Part shown: piece by piece, positions 23,164 through 32,595 of the stretch
How positions within the stretch are numbered: the first letter of the stretch is position 1
Layout: each line of letters starts with the position of its first letter
Assembly (NCBI RefSeq): GCF_016756775.1
Contig: NZ_JAERMU010000018.1
Location: 1-64,000, forward strand
DNA: 64,000 nucleotides
Reading direction: 5' to 3'
DNA from: Dryocola clanedunensis subsp. sulfonylureivorans
GTDB taxonomy: Bacteria > Pseudomonadota > Gammaproteobacteria > Enterobacterales > Enterobacteriaceae
Program-made: the position numbers and the translations under genes
Notes under the pieces: model-generated
What the model saw: the letters and a program-made list of their open reading frames with translations, nothing else
The model's database searches: none
What the model was told of the DNA's origin: nothing

Positions 23164-26100
23164 TTACACCTTTTCCACGTTGACCAGGAACGCCTTAAAC
23201 TCTGGCGTTTGCGTGTTGGCATCACCGACAAACGGCGTCAGCGTGTTGGCGAGGAAGCCTTTTTTCGCCACGCCTTCGTAACCCCAGTGAATTGGGATGC
23301 CGATGGTGTCCACCTTCTGTCCGTTCACATCCAGCGTGCGGATACGCTTGGTCACCACCGCTTTGGCCTTGATATAGCCGCGGTTGGAGGAGACCTTCAC
23401 CGTATCGCCCTGAACAATCCCGAGCTTGTTCGCGAGCTTCTCGCCAATCTCGATAAACTGCTCCGGCTGCGCGATGGCGTTCAGCAGCGCGTGCTTGGTC
23501 CAGTAGTGGAAGTGCTCCGTCAGGCGATAGGTGGTGCCGACGTACGGGAACTTATCATGCTTGCCCATCGTTTCCAGGTCGCCCTTGAACACGCGGGCGG
23601 CCGGGTTAGAGACGACGTTCGGGTGCAGCGGGTTGGTGCCCAGCGGCGTTTCAAACGGCTCGTAGTGCTCGGGGAACGGCCCTTCCGCCATTTTGTCGAT
23701 GGCAAACAGGCGGCCTAAGCCCTCCGGCTGCATGATAAACGGCCCGACGTCCGTGCCCGGCGCGGCGGTGCTGTAGTCGGCAATGTCCGCGCCGCCCCAC
23801 TTCGCGCCGTCCCAGGAGATCAGGCGGCGTTTTTCATCCCAGGATTTGCCCTGCGGATCTGCGGATGCGCGGTTATAAAGAATGCGGCGATTGAGCGGCC
23901 ACGCCCAGGCCCACGCCAGGGTGTTGCCCAGGCCGGACGGATCGGCGTTGTCGCGGCGCGCCATCTGGTTTCCCTCCGGCGTCCAGCTCCCGGCGAAAAT
24001 CCAGCAGCCGCTGGACGTTGTGCCGTCGTCGCGCAGCTGGGCGAACGAGCTGAGCTGCTGGCCTTTTTTCACCAGCACCGCGCCCGTTGCCGGGTCGACA
24101 ACATCCTGCAGCGCCTTGCCGTTGCTCTCCATGGCCACTTCTTCCGGTGCCGGGTTGTCCGGCGTCAGGTAGTTCCAGCTCATGTTGACGACCGGCTCCG
24201 GCAGCTTGCCGCCGTCGCGCAGGTACATGTGGCGCAGGCGGGTGAAGATCCCCGCGAGGATTTCGCCGTCGTTCAGCGCTTCCCCCGGCGCGTCCGCGCC
24301 CTTCCAGTGCCACTGCAGCCAGCGGCCGGAGTTGACGATGGAGCCGTTCTCTTCGGCGAAGCAGGTAGACGGCAGGCGGAACACTTCGGTCTGGATTTTC
24401 GACGGATCGACGTCGTTCATCTCGCCGTGGTTCTGCCAGAAGTTGGAGGTTTCGGTGTTCAGCGGGTCGATGGTGACGAGGAACTTCAGCTTCGACAGGG
24501 ACGCAATCACCTTGTTTTTGTTCGGGAAGGACGCCACCGGGTTAAAGCCCTGGCACAGATAGCCGTTGACCTTGCCCTGGTTCATCATCTCGAAGTACTG
24601 CAGCACGTCGTAGCCCTTGTCCCACTTCGGCAGCCAGTCGTAGCCCCAGCTGTTTTCCGCCGTGGCCCTGTCGCCGAAGAAGGCCTTCATCATCGAGACG
24701 AAGAATTTCGGGTAGTTGCCCCAGTAGTTCACCTGGCCTTCCAGCAGCGGTTTCGGCGTGTTGGCGGCAAGGTAGGTCTGCAGGTCGGGCTGCTTTTCGT
24801 TCGGCAGCGTCATGTAGCCCGGCAGGCTCTGTGACAGCAGGCCCAGGTCGGTCAGGCCCTGAATGTTGGAGTGGCCGCGCAGGGCGTTCACGCCGCCGCC
24901 CGCCATGCCCATGTTGCCGAGCAGCAGCTGGATCATCGCCATGGTGCGGATATTCTGCGCGCCCACGGAGTGCTGCGTCCAGCCCAGCGCATAGAGGAAC
25001 GATGCCGTTTTGTTCTTCACGCTGGTGGCGGCAATGTATTCGCACACCTTGATGAAGTCGTCTTTCGGCGTGCCGCAGATGTTCGACACCACGTCCGGCG
25101 TATAGCGGGAGACGTGCTCTTTGAGCAGGTTCCACACGCAGCGGGGATGGCTGAGCGTCAGGTCGCGCTTAGCGAAGCCTTTCTCATCCAGCTCGTAGTT
25201 CCAGCTGGTTTTGTCGTATTTGCGGTTTTCCGCGTCGTAGCCGGAGAACAGGCCGTCGTCGAAGCTGTAATCCTCACGCACAATCAGGTTGGCGTTGGTG
25301 TAGGCCTCAACGTACTCGCGGTTGAATTTATTATTGGCGATCAGGTACAGCAGCACGCCGGACAGGAAGGCAATGTCGGTACCGGAGCGAATCGGGGTAT
25401 AGAAATCCGCCACCGAAGCGGTTCGCGTGAAGCGCGGATCGATAACGAGCAGCTTCGCGCCGTTGTGAATTTTGGCTTCCATCGCCCAGCGGAACCCGAC
25501 CGGGTGCGCTTCTGCGGCGTTGCCACCCATCACAATCACGAGATCGGCGTTTTTAATATCAACCCAGTGGTTGGTCATCGCACCGCGACCAAATGTTGGA
25601 GCAAGACTTGCTACCGTTGGTCCGTGTCAGACGCGCGCCTGGTTATCCACGGCAAGCATGCCGAGGGCGCGGGAAAATTTTTGGGTTAAATAGCCGGTTT
25701 CGTTACTGGAGGCGGATGCGCACAGCATGCCGGTAGAGAGCCAGCGATTGACGGTGGCGCCCTGGTCGTTCTGCTCGATAAAGTTGGCGTCGCGGTCTTC
25801 TTTCATCAGCTTCGCGATACGGTCGAAGGCCGTTTCCCAGCTGATTTGCTGCCACTTATCCGAGCCGGGTGCGCGGTAAGACGGGAACTTGAGGCGGCTT
25901 TCGCTGTGGATGAAATCCACCAGGCCTGCGCCTTTCGGGCAGAGCGCACCGCGGTTGACCGGGTGGTCCGGGTCGCCTTCAATATGGAAGATGGATGCTT
26001 TGGCATTTTTTGCCCCGTCGCCCAGGCTGTACATTAATAGCCCACAACCAACGGAACAGTATGTGCAGGTATTACGGGTTTCGCGGGTGCGCAGCAGCTT

Positions 26101-26214
26101 GTACTGCCGGGTTTCCGCAAGCGCAACGCCCGGGGCAAAGCCCAGCGCCGCTGCCGTGGTGCCTGCCATACCGCCAGCACAGATCTTAAAGAACTGCCTT
26201 CTGCTGACCTGCAT
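23164..26214 (-). CDS. fdoG: FdoG, selenocysteine-containing formate dehydrogenase-O major subunit
   Basis: The periplasmic molybdopterin selenoenzyme that oxidises formate. The gene is 1016 codons plus stop, the E. coli length, and is interrupted only by an in-frame TGA at 25627-25629 (codon 196) in the context N-Q-A-R-V-Sec-H-G-P-T-V, where E. coli has selenocysteine. The N-terminus has a twin-arginine signal (S-R-R-Q-F-F-K), then the C-x2-C-x3-C iron-sulfur site (C-T-Y-C-S-V-G-C). The two open frames, 25627-26214 and 23164-25578, are therefore one gene. selC, whose tRNA reads this codon, is in the same window. It heads fdoGHI-fdhE. Confidence 0.97.
25585..25629 (-). promoter_or_regulatory. 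Bacterial SECIS region in the fdoG mRNA
   Basis: Directly after the UGA, GGTAGCAAGTCTTGCTCC can fold into a short stem with an apical GUC-type loop, at the distance from UGA at which SelB binds in E. coli fdh messages. Exact pairing was judged by eye. Confidence 0.55.
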
Positions 26215-26386
26215 GGATACTCCTTTTCGACATTTTTCACATGACTTATAGGTTTATTTTTGCGGTGTAAGCCGCAAAGGTTCACAATCGGAACCGCTAA
26301 ACTGGTTATTACCCTTCTTCCTGAAGGGGTAGTATGTCCAGAATACCACATTGGTATTAAGGCTGTTCTCATCCGGTTAATAGAAA

Positions 26387-27211
26387 GTGAATAAAACTGA
26401 CGTAAATCACGAAAAAAATGTGACAGAAATCGCAGGATTAAGCGCGGTGGATCTGTGGACGCGGGGCTCGCTCGAGGTTGCCAAAAGCGACTGGATTGCC
26501 GAGGAGGTGCCCGTCGCGCTGGTCTACAACGGCATTTCTCACGTGGTAATGATGGCCTCGCCGAAAGACCTGGAGCAGTTTGCGCTGGGCTTCTCCCTCT
26601 CCGAGGGCATTATTGAATCCCCTTCGGAAATTTTTGGCATCGACACCGTGCCGGGCTGCAGCGGCATCGAAGTACAAATCGAACTCTCCAGCCGCCGCTT
26701 TATGGGCCTGAAAGAGCGTCGCCGATCCCTTGCCGGCCGCACGGGCTGCGGCGTCTGCGGCGTAGAACAGCTTAATGACATAGGCCGCCCGATTACCCCA
26801 CTGCCCTTTACCCAGACGTTCAGTCTGAACCTGCTGGACGCGGCGCTGGGCAAAATGCGCGACTACCAGCCCATCGGCGAGCTGACGGGCTGCACGCACG
26901 TGGCGCTGTGGCTCAACGAGCAGGGTGAAATTCTGGATGGCAAAGAAGATATTGGCCGCCACGTGGCGCTGGATAAGCTGCTCGGCACCCGCGCCCGCCA
27001 GAACTGGCGCAGCGGCGCGGCGTTAGTCTCCAGTCGTGCAAGCTACGAGATGGTACAAAAATCCGCCCAGTGCGGAGTCGAGATCCTCTTCGCGGTTTCA
27101 GCCGCCACCACGCTCGCCGTCGAAGTGGCCCAACGCTGCAACCTGACGCTGGTGGGCTTCAGCAAGCCTGGCCGCGCGACGGTTTATACGCACCCTGAGC
27201 GGCTGCGCTAA
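26387..27211 (+). CDS. fdhD: FdhD, sulfurtransferase for formate dehydrogenase cofactor
   Basis: A 274-residue cytoplasmic protein (E. coli 277) that passes sulfur from IscS to the molybdenum cofactor. The key C-G-V-C-G motif is near residue 121 (T-G-C-G-V-C-G). It is divergent from fdoG across a 172-bp gap, which must hold both promoters. It starts with GTG. Confidence 0.95.
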   Translation: MNKTDVNHEKNVTEIAGLSAVDLWTRGSLEVAKSDWIAEEVPVALVYNGISHVVMMASPKDLEQFALGFSLSEGIIESPSEIFGIDTVPGCSGIEVQIELSSRRFMGLKERRRSLAGRTGCGVCGVEQLNDIGRPITPLPFTQTFSLNLLDAALGKMRDYQPIGELTGCTHVALWLNEQGEILDGKEDIGRHVALDKLLGTRARQNWRSGAALVSSRASYEMVQKSAQCGVEILFAVSAATTLAVEVAQRCNLTLVGFSKPGRATVYTHPERLR

Positions 27212-27222
27212 CGTTGAGAATC

Positions 27223-27245
27223 GCCAGCATCTTTCAGATGCTGGC
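27223..27245 (+). terminator. Hairpin after fdhD
   Basis: GCCAGCATCT-TTC-AGATGCTGGC is a perfect 10-bp stem 11 bp after the stop. There is no clear T-run, so it may act as a processing site or weak terminator. Confidence 0.5.
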
Positions 27246-27450
27246 TGGATGCTTTAAGAAACCCGATTCCGGTTTTTCCTTCTCCGATTTCCCGCATAAA
27301 AATGCGTGGATAGTCACATTTTTGATATCTGCTTTTTATCCGTTATCCCCTGAATTTTGCCGTTCATAAAATCCCCTTCTGAAATCTGCTCACCTCATTG
27401 AAATATAATATTTTTTCACGATATTAGCGGCGGCCCGCTGTTTTTTACAA

Positions 27451-27466
27451 TGTGATATTCATCACA
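27451..27466. promoter_or_regulatory. CRP site of the sugar PTS operon
   Basis: TGTGATATTCATCACA matches the CRP consensus arms TGTGA-N6-TCACA perfectly. It lies about 134 bp upstream of the PFK-like gene, so the operon is probably under catabolite control. Confidence 0.8.
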
Positions 27467-27599
27467 ATAAATGACCTTTAAAACCCTCTGTCAATATTCA
27501 TGGCCGCCAGATGAATCGCATTTTTGTGACATTCATTGCAAATCGAGGGCTTGTTTAAAAGGAAAAATGATTGCAGGGAAATTAAACGGGGTAAGGGTC

Positions 27600-28580
27600 A
27601 TGAGAATCGGCATGGTAATTAGCGGCGGGGATGTAACAGGAATAAATAACTTTGTATTCCAGATCTCCAGATTAGCCCAGGCAGAAATCATTTTATTCAA
27701 TGGGGGTATTCCCGGCCTGTTGCAAAATAAACATCAGGCTATTTCCCCGCGTGATTTAGTGGACTTTTCCATTGCCGCCATTCCGATTATGTCTTCGGGA
27801 AGAACCAGCCGTAAATTGACGGCCCCGGAATATGAAACCATCGCGAAGCAGCTTAAAGCCCTGCATATTGATGTGCTTATTATGGCGGGCGGCGACGGCT
27901 CGCTACAGTTTCTGCATCACCTTAGCGAGTACGGCGTGAACTGCTTTGGCGTCGGCATGACCATCGATAATGACGTTTACGGCAGCGATTACACGATTGG
28001 TTTTTCTACCGCCTGCGAACAGATTATTAAAGAGGTCGCCAAGCTGCGTAATACCGGGCGGGCGCTGCCGGGACGTGTATTTATGGTCGAGCTTCTGGGC
28101 GGCTTCTGCGGCGAGCTGACGCTGCAGTCGGCGATTAAAAGCAACGCTGATTTCGCGCTGATCCCTGAATGCCAGCAGACGCTGAGCGAGCTGGCCGGGA
28201 AAATTACCGCCAGGCTTGAATCGCAAAACAGCGTCGTGATCCTCTGCTCTGAAGGCTACACCAAAGAGTACTCCCCCGGCTTTCAGGGGGCGATTGATAC
28301 CATGATTAAGCAGCTTGAACCGAAAATCGGCGTGCGCATCCGTAAGTCGATAATCGGCTACAGCCTGCGTAACGGTGACCCGACCTGCGAAGAGATTTAT
28401 CAGGGCACTATTATGGCCGGAGAAGTCGTGCGCTGTATCCGGTCAGGCATGAGAAATAAAGCAGTCATTATTAATTCGAGTAATAAACCGATCCCAATTG
28501 ATTTAATCAGTATGCAAAAGCGCCTCGTCGACACCGAAGGGCATCATTATAAATTAGCCAGGCAACTCGATATTATTTGA
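27600..28580 (+). CDS. 6-phosphofructokinase-family protein heading a sugar operon
   Basis: A 326-residue protein of the ATP/PPi phosphofructokinase fold: V-I-S-G-G-D-V-T-G-I-N-N at the N-terminus, A-G-G-D-G-S-L-Q in the ATP loop, M-T-I-D-N-D-V in the catalytic region (PfkA has T-I-D-N-D), and G-F-S-T-A. The usual PfkA M-D-R motif appears altered, so the substrate may not be fructose-6-phosphate. ATG 27600 aligns with the PfkA start; ATG 27567 is the alternative. With the aldolase two genes on, it probably makes a bisphosphate of the sugar imported by the PTS. Confidence 0.75.
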   Translation: MRIGMVISGGDVTGINNFVFQISRLAQAEIILFNGGIPGLLQNKHQAISPRDLVDFSIAAIPIMSSGRTSRKLTAPEYETIAKQLKALHIDVLIMAGGDGSLQFLHHLSEYGVNCFGVGMTIDNDVYGSDYTIGFSTACEQIIKEVAKLRNTGRALPGRVFMVELLGGFCGELTLQSAIKSNADFALIPECQQTLSELAGKITARLESQNSVVILCSEGYTKEYSPGFQGAIDTMIKQLEPKIGVRIRKSIIGYSLRNGDPTCEEIYQGTIMAGEVVRCIRSGMRNKAVIINSSNKPIPIDLISMQKRLVDTEGHHYKLARQLDII

Positions 28581-28591
28581 GGAGTGAATCA

Positions 28592-28906
28592 ATGCTTAAA
28601 ATTCTATGCGTATGTGGCTGCGGTTTAGGTTCCAGTTTCGCCATTGAAATGACGGCGAAGGCGGTGCTTAAAAAATTAGAAATTCCTGCCGAGATTGAAC
28701 ACACCACCGTCTCCGAAGCGGGGGCCTTTAAATCCGATATTATTCTCACGCAAAAAACCTTCGCCGATATTTTAACGGCGGACGCCAGCGAAGAGGAAAT
28801 TAAACGCGTTATCGTGCTGCACCGCTTAACGGACAAAGACGAAATCGAGCGGAAAATTGTCGCCTTTTTAAAAGAACGCAATGTAAAGGTACTCGAAAAT
28901 GAATAG
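28592..28906 (+). CDS. PTS IIB component, ascorbate/lactose-type
   Basis: A 104-residue cytoplasmic phosphocarrier. The phospho-cysteine loop C-V-C-G-C-G-L-G-S-S (Cys8 the likely acceptor) opens the protein, as in UlaB/SgcB-type IIB domains. It overlaps the IIC gene by 8 bp. A second frame start (GTG 28577) is less likely because GAGG lies between the two. Confidence 0.88.
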   Translation: MLKILCVCGCGLGSSFAIEMTAKAVLKKLEIPAEIEHTTVSEAGAFKSDIILTQKTFADILTADASEEEIKRVIVLHRLTDKDEIERKIVAFLKERNVKVLENE

Positions 28907-30266
28907 CATCATTAACTTTATTGTTAAGGACCTGCTGGGACAGGCATCGATTCTGATCGCCTTTATCGCCATGCTCGGTCTTTTGCTGCAGAAGAAATCG
29001 AAGGGCAAAGTGGCGGAAGGCACGTTTAAAACGCTGCTCGGCTTTTTAATCATGATGGCGGGCATCAATATTATCGTTGATACCCTGACCTTCCTGAACG
29101 ATATCTTCACCCACGGCTTCGGCATGAAGGGCTACATCACCGACGTGGCGGCAATTGCGGGGCTGGCAAACCGCGAACTGGGTTCCGAAGTGGCGCTCAC
29201 GCTGATGGTGATTTTCATCGTCAACATCATCATTGCCCGTATCACGCCGTTTAAATACATCTTTCTTACCGGCCAGGCGCTGCTGTGGATGGCAACCATC
29301 GGCGCGGTTATCGGCTACAAATCGGGGCTGACAGGGGCACCGCTGATCCTGACCGGCGGGATTTTCGGCGGGATTATGGCGGTGCTGATGCCCGCGCTTG
29401 CTCAACCTGTGGTTCGCCGTATCACGGGCTCTGACGACGTTGCCCTCGGCCACTTCTGCACCATTGGCTACCTGGTGCAGGCGGCGGTGGCGAAGGTGGT
29501 GGGCAAAGGGTCGAAATCCACCGAAGACCTGGTGCTGCCGGATAACTTCAAATTCCTGCAGGACACCTACCTTTCTATGGCCGTGGTGATGATCCCGATG
29601 TATCTCATTCCCGCGCTGGCGGCCGGGCCGGAGTACATCAGCCAGTATTCCAACGGCGTGAACTACCTGATGTTCGCATTTATGCAGTCGATTCAGTTTG
29701 TTGCCGGGGTGTTCGTGCTCTACAGCGGCGTGCGCCTGCTGCTTAACGAACTGGTTCCCGCGTTTCGCGGCATTGCGATGCGCATTGTACCCGACGCAAA
29801 ACCTGCGCTGGACTGCCCGGTCCTGTTCCCGTATGCCCCGAATGCGGTCATCGTCGGCTTCCTGGCCACCACGGCGGGCTCCATCATCGGCATGATTGTC
29901 TTCCCGATGTTTGGCCTGGCGATGATCCTGCCTGGTCTGTTAACCAACTTCTTTGCGGGCGGCACGGCTGGCATCTTCGGTAACGCGATGGGCGGCAGGC
30001 GCGGCGCGGTGATCGGCGGCGTGGTGCACGGCCTGTTCATCACCTTCCTGCCGGCAATTCTGGTGCCGATGCTGGAAAGCTACGGCTTTACCGGTGTGAC
30101 CTTCAGCGACTCCGACGTGATCAGCAGCGGCCTGATTCTGGGGCACGTCTTCCAGAATAACTGGACGTTTGTCGGCCTGTTTATTCTGTTCGTGGCGCTC
30201 ATCGCCTGGTTCGTGAATGGCAAATCAACCAAACCTCAAGAGGAAAAAGCACATGAGTCTGTATAA
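28899..30266 (+). CDS. PTS IIC permease, UlaA/SgaT family
   Basis: A 455-residue inner-membrane permease with about ten hydrophobic segments. The opening F-I-V-K-D-L-L-G-Q-A-S-I and A-M-L-G-L-L-L-Q-K-K fit the ascorbate-family IIC (UlaA). Its substrate here is unknown: ascorbate-pathway genes (lactonase, decarboxylase, epimerases) are missing while a kinase and aldolase are present. The last 14 bp overlap the aldolase gene. Confidence 0.88.
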   Translation: MNSIINFIVKDLLGQASILIAFIAMLGLLLQKKSKGKVAEGTFKTLLGFLIMMAGINIIVDTLTFLNDIFTHGFGMKGYITDVAAIAGLANRELGSEVALTLMVIFIVNIIIARITPFKYIFLTGQALLWMATIGAVIGYKSGLTGAPLILTGGIFGGIMAVLMPALAQPVVRRITGSDDVALGHFCTIGYLVQAAVAKVVGKGSKSTEDLVLPDNFKFLQDTYLSMAVVMIPMYLIPALAAGPEYISQYSNGVNYLMFAFMQSIQFVAGVFVLYSGVRLLLNELVPAFRGIAMRIVPDAKPALDCPVLFPYAPNAVIVGFLATTAGSIIGMIVFPMFGLAMILPGLLTNFFAGGTAGIFGNAMGGRRGAVIGGVVHGLFITFLPAILVPMLESYGFTGVTFSDSDVISSGLILGHVFQNNWTFVGLFILFVALIAWFVNGKSTKPQEEKAHESV

Positions 30267-31095
30267 CTTCCCTGATTTATTGCAGGTGGCAAAAGCACGC
30301 GGTTTTAAAGCGGTTGGTTCCTTCAATTTACATTGTCTGGAAATGCTGCCCGCCTTTTTTAAAGCGGCAAAGGCGACGAACAGCCCATTAATGATTCAGA
30401 TCTCAACCGGCACGGCGGAATATTTAGGCTATCGTTTGCTGGTCGATTCAGTTTGTTCTTTAGCGGAAAGCCAGGATATTCCGACCTGCCTGCATCTGGA
30501 TCACTGTTCGGATATTGAATCCATTAAAACGGCCATCGACGCCGGGTTCAGCTCGGTGATGTATGACGGCTCGCATCTGGAGATGGCAGAGAATATCGCT
30601 AATACGCGAAAAGTTATCGAAATTGCCCGCCCGCGCAATGTGTCTGTTGAAGCAGAATTAGGCGCAATTGGCGGTTCGGAAGACGGTAAGGCAGTGGCGG
30701 CGGAAGATATTTGTTTTACCACCACGGAAGATGCCCGGCACTTTGTTGATGAAACGAAGGTCGATATGCTGGCGGTCTCCGTGGGCACCGTGCACGGCCT
30801 GTACACCGGCAAGGCCAAAATCCAGCATCAGCGCCTGGCGGACATCAGCGAAGTCACCAGAACCCCGCTGGTACTGCACGGCGGGACGGGCGTCAGCGAT
30901 GAGGACATGCGCCGCGCCGTGGCGGGGGGAATCGACAAAGTGAACGTTGGCACAGAGATGAACGTTCAGTGGGTCGGCCACTGCCAGCAGACGTTCGGCA
31001 AAGGCAAAGTGAACGACAGCGTGCGCAAATTTTTAATTCCGGCTAACGACGCGGTGGCTGCGGTATTAATCGAAAAGATTGCATTATTTAAATAA
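30253..31095 (+). CDS. Class II bisphosphate aldolase (GatY/KbaY/Fba type)
   Basis: A 280-residue zinc aldolase. H-L-D-H-C-S-D near residue 82 provides zinc and catalytic residues, S-V-E-A-E-L-G-A-I-G-G follows, and V-L-H-G-G-T-G holds the third zinc ligand with G-I-D-K-V-N-V-G-T-E at the phosphate site. ATG 30253 is chosen because it starts the conserved M-S-L-Y-N-F-P-D segment; the frame upstream is inside IIC. Expected to split the bisphosphate made by the PFK-like kinase into dihydroxyacetone phosphate and an aldehyde. Confidence 0.85.
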   Translation: MSLYNFPDLLQVAKARGFKAVGSFNLHCLEMLPAFFKAAKATNSPLMIQISTGTAEYLGYRLLVDSVCSLAESQDIPTCLHLDHCSDIESIKTAIDAGFSSVMYDGSHLEMAENIANTRKVIEIARPRNVSVEAELGAIGGSEDGKAVAAEDICFTTTEDARHFVDETKVDMLAVSVGTVHGLYTGKAKIQHQRLADISEVTRTPLVLHGGTGVSDEDMRRAVAGGIDKVNVGTEMNVQWVGHCQQTFGKGKVNDSVRKFLIPANDAVAAVLIEKIALFK

Positions 31096-31164
31096 CGACC
31101 GCGTTAATCTTTACTCTTCACTGTAACCCTGGTTGCCCGGCAATCATCGGGGCGGGAGATAGCT

Positions 31165-31434
31165 ATGTTTGAATCATTAAAAAGACTGTTTAAGCCGGAT
31201 AATACAGATACGGAAAAATATGATATTCAGGCGGCGCAGCTTGCGGCCGAATTAACGGCTCTGGAAAATATATTATCGGCGGATCCCCTGAATAGCGAAG
31301 CGCAAAAAACATTAATGCTGCGCTATAACCAGGCGTTACAGGTCTTTGCGAAGAGTAAAACGCACCGTCAGCATATTGATCCTTTATTTGTCAAAATAGA
31401 CGAGCTGCGCAATATCATTCGCAGAACTATTTAA
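31165..31434 (+). CDS. Small helical protein of unknown function in the PTS operon
   Basis: An 89-residue, charged, helix-rich soluble protein with no recognised family. It has a GGGAG ribosome site and lies 69 bp after the aldolase and 9 bp before the IIA gene, so it is co-transcribed. It might regulate or scaffold the PTS proteins, but nothing in the sequence shows this. Confidence 0.6.
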   Translation: MFESLKRLFKPDNTDTEKYDIQAAQLAAELTALENILSADPLNSEAQKTLMLRYNQALQVFAKSKTHRQHIDPLFVKIDELRNIIRRTI

Positions 31435-31443
31435 GGAGCCACT

Positions 31444-31881
31444 ATGGCTATTAAGGAGTTATTGATCGAGGCGCAGGCAATCCAGGTCGGCGTACGTGAA
31501 AAGGACTGGCAAAAAGTTATTGAAATGGCGGCCCGGCCGCTGGTTGAGAACGGCTATATTTTGCCGTCCTATCACCAGGCGGTAATCGCTAATACGCTGG
31601 AGCACGGTGCCTATTACGTCTTTGAGGAAGGGGTCGCCATGCCCCATGCCAGGCCGGAGTGCGGGGTGCTGAAGAACTGCTTCAGCCTGCTGCTGCTGGC
31701 GGAGCCGATCGCCTTTGCCGACAGCGACAGGGCCGATATCGTCATCATGTTTGCCGCCAGGGACAGTAACGGCCATATAGAGGAAGGCATTCGCGCCATT
31801 GTGAACCTGCTGGGCGATGACGACGTGATGACGAAGCTGCGTCAGGCAAAGAACAAAGAGGAGGCGATCGCAATATTATGA
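31444..31881 (+). CDS. PTS IIA component, mannitol/fructose-type
   Basis: A 145-residue phosphocarrier. The active histidine is His68 in A-M-P-H-A-R-P, the usual IIA(Fru/Mtl/Ula) motif. With IIB and IIC it completes the transporter, fed from HPr. It overlaps the kinase gene by 4 bp. Confidence 0.9.
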   Translation: MAIKELLIEAQAIQVGVREKDWQKVIEMAARPLVENGYILPSYHQAVIANTLEHGAYYVFEEGVAMPHARPECGVLKNCFSLLLLAEPIAFADSDRADIVIMFAARDSNGHIEEGIRAIVNLLGDDDVMTKLRQAKNKEEAIAIL

Positions 31882-32435
31882 GCCAGACTACGCGAACACA
31901 GGGCAAAACGGTGGTACTTGTGAACGGCGTTCCCGCATCCGGGAAAAGCACCGTCGCGCGTCTGCTGTCAGAACACTTTGCTTTGCCGGTTTTGACCATC
32001 GACGGGATCAAAGAGCCGTTTATGGCGCAGTTTGATGAGATCGACAGGCCGTTCAATCGGCGGCTGGGCTGCGCGGCCTACGAGGTTATCTGGTCGATAG
32101 TGGCGGACAGCCCCCGGCAGTGCGTATTTCTGATTGACGCCTGGTTTGGCTTCCAGCCGAAGGCGTCGCTCGTCCGCTATCTTGAGCAGGCGGGTATTAC
32201 CCGCGTGCTGGAAGTCTGGAACAGCATTCCCGGTAATCTTGCGGCGGCGCGCTATGCGCAAAGGCTGGACGTCAGGCGTAACGGCCACCCCGGTGAAGAG
32301 TATTTGCCGGAGCTGCTGCGGCTGGCCGACAGCGCACGGCCTATGGCGCTGGGGCCAGTCTGTACCCTGGATCAGGAGAAGCCGATAGACAGCGCGGCGC
32401 TGGTTGCCTGGCTGGGAAAGGAGCTGGAGAACTAA
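31878..32435 (+). CDS. P-loop kinase (zeta-toxin/chloramphenicol phosphotransferase-like fold)
   Basis: A 185-residue protein with Walker A G-V-P-A-S-G-K-S-T at 17-25 and a lid region R-R-N-G-H-P-G-E-E-Y. It is translationally coupled to IIA. A sugar or small-molecule kinase acting in the same pathway is the simplest idea; the fold is also used by zeta toxins and antibiotic kinases. It is the last gene of the operon; a GGCCCTC/GAGGGCC hairpin at 32443-32467 follows. Confidence 0.7.
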   Translation: MSQTTRTQGKTVVLVNGVPASGKSTVARLLSEHFALPVLTIDGIKEPFMAQFDEIDRPFNRRLGCAAYEVIWSIVADSPRQCVFLIDAWFGFQPKASLVRYLEQAGITRVLEVWNSIPGNLAAARYAQRLDVRRNGHPGEEYLPELLRLADSARPMALGPVCTLDQEKPIDSAALVAWLGKELEN

Positions 32436-32524
32436 GCAAAACGGCCCTCTCATCTGCGCGGAGGGCCGCAGCGCCCGCTAATCTGTATCAATAAGCCAAT
32501 ATCGCTCCACCTTTTTTCCTTTCT

Positions 32525-32532
32525 GCCGATAA
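32525..32532 (+). promoter_or_regulatory. FliA-type (sigma-28) -10 element candidate
   Basis: GCCGATAA, the exact flagellar sigma factor -10 sequence, lies 63 bp before cheV. The -35 side is a poor match, so the call rests on the -10 and on the chemotaxis function of the gene. Confidence 0.4.
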
Positions 32533-32595
32533 CTTAACCAGGACGTTGAAACGCATTGTAATGCCCCCTCCGTCGGGCGATTGTTTGAGGTAAAA

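Noticed and set aside
22273-23718. 481-residue open frame antisense to fdoH and the end of fdoG
   Set aside because: The opposite strand is a perfectly conserved dehydrogenase operon; the antisense frame has no ribosome site or known domain.
23164-26214. fdoG as two genes or a nonsense-broken pseudogene
   Set aside because: The TGA is exactly at the known selenocysteine codon 196, the rest is full length, and selC is present.
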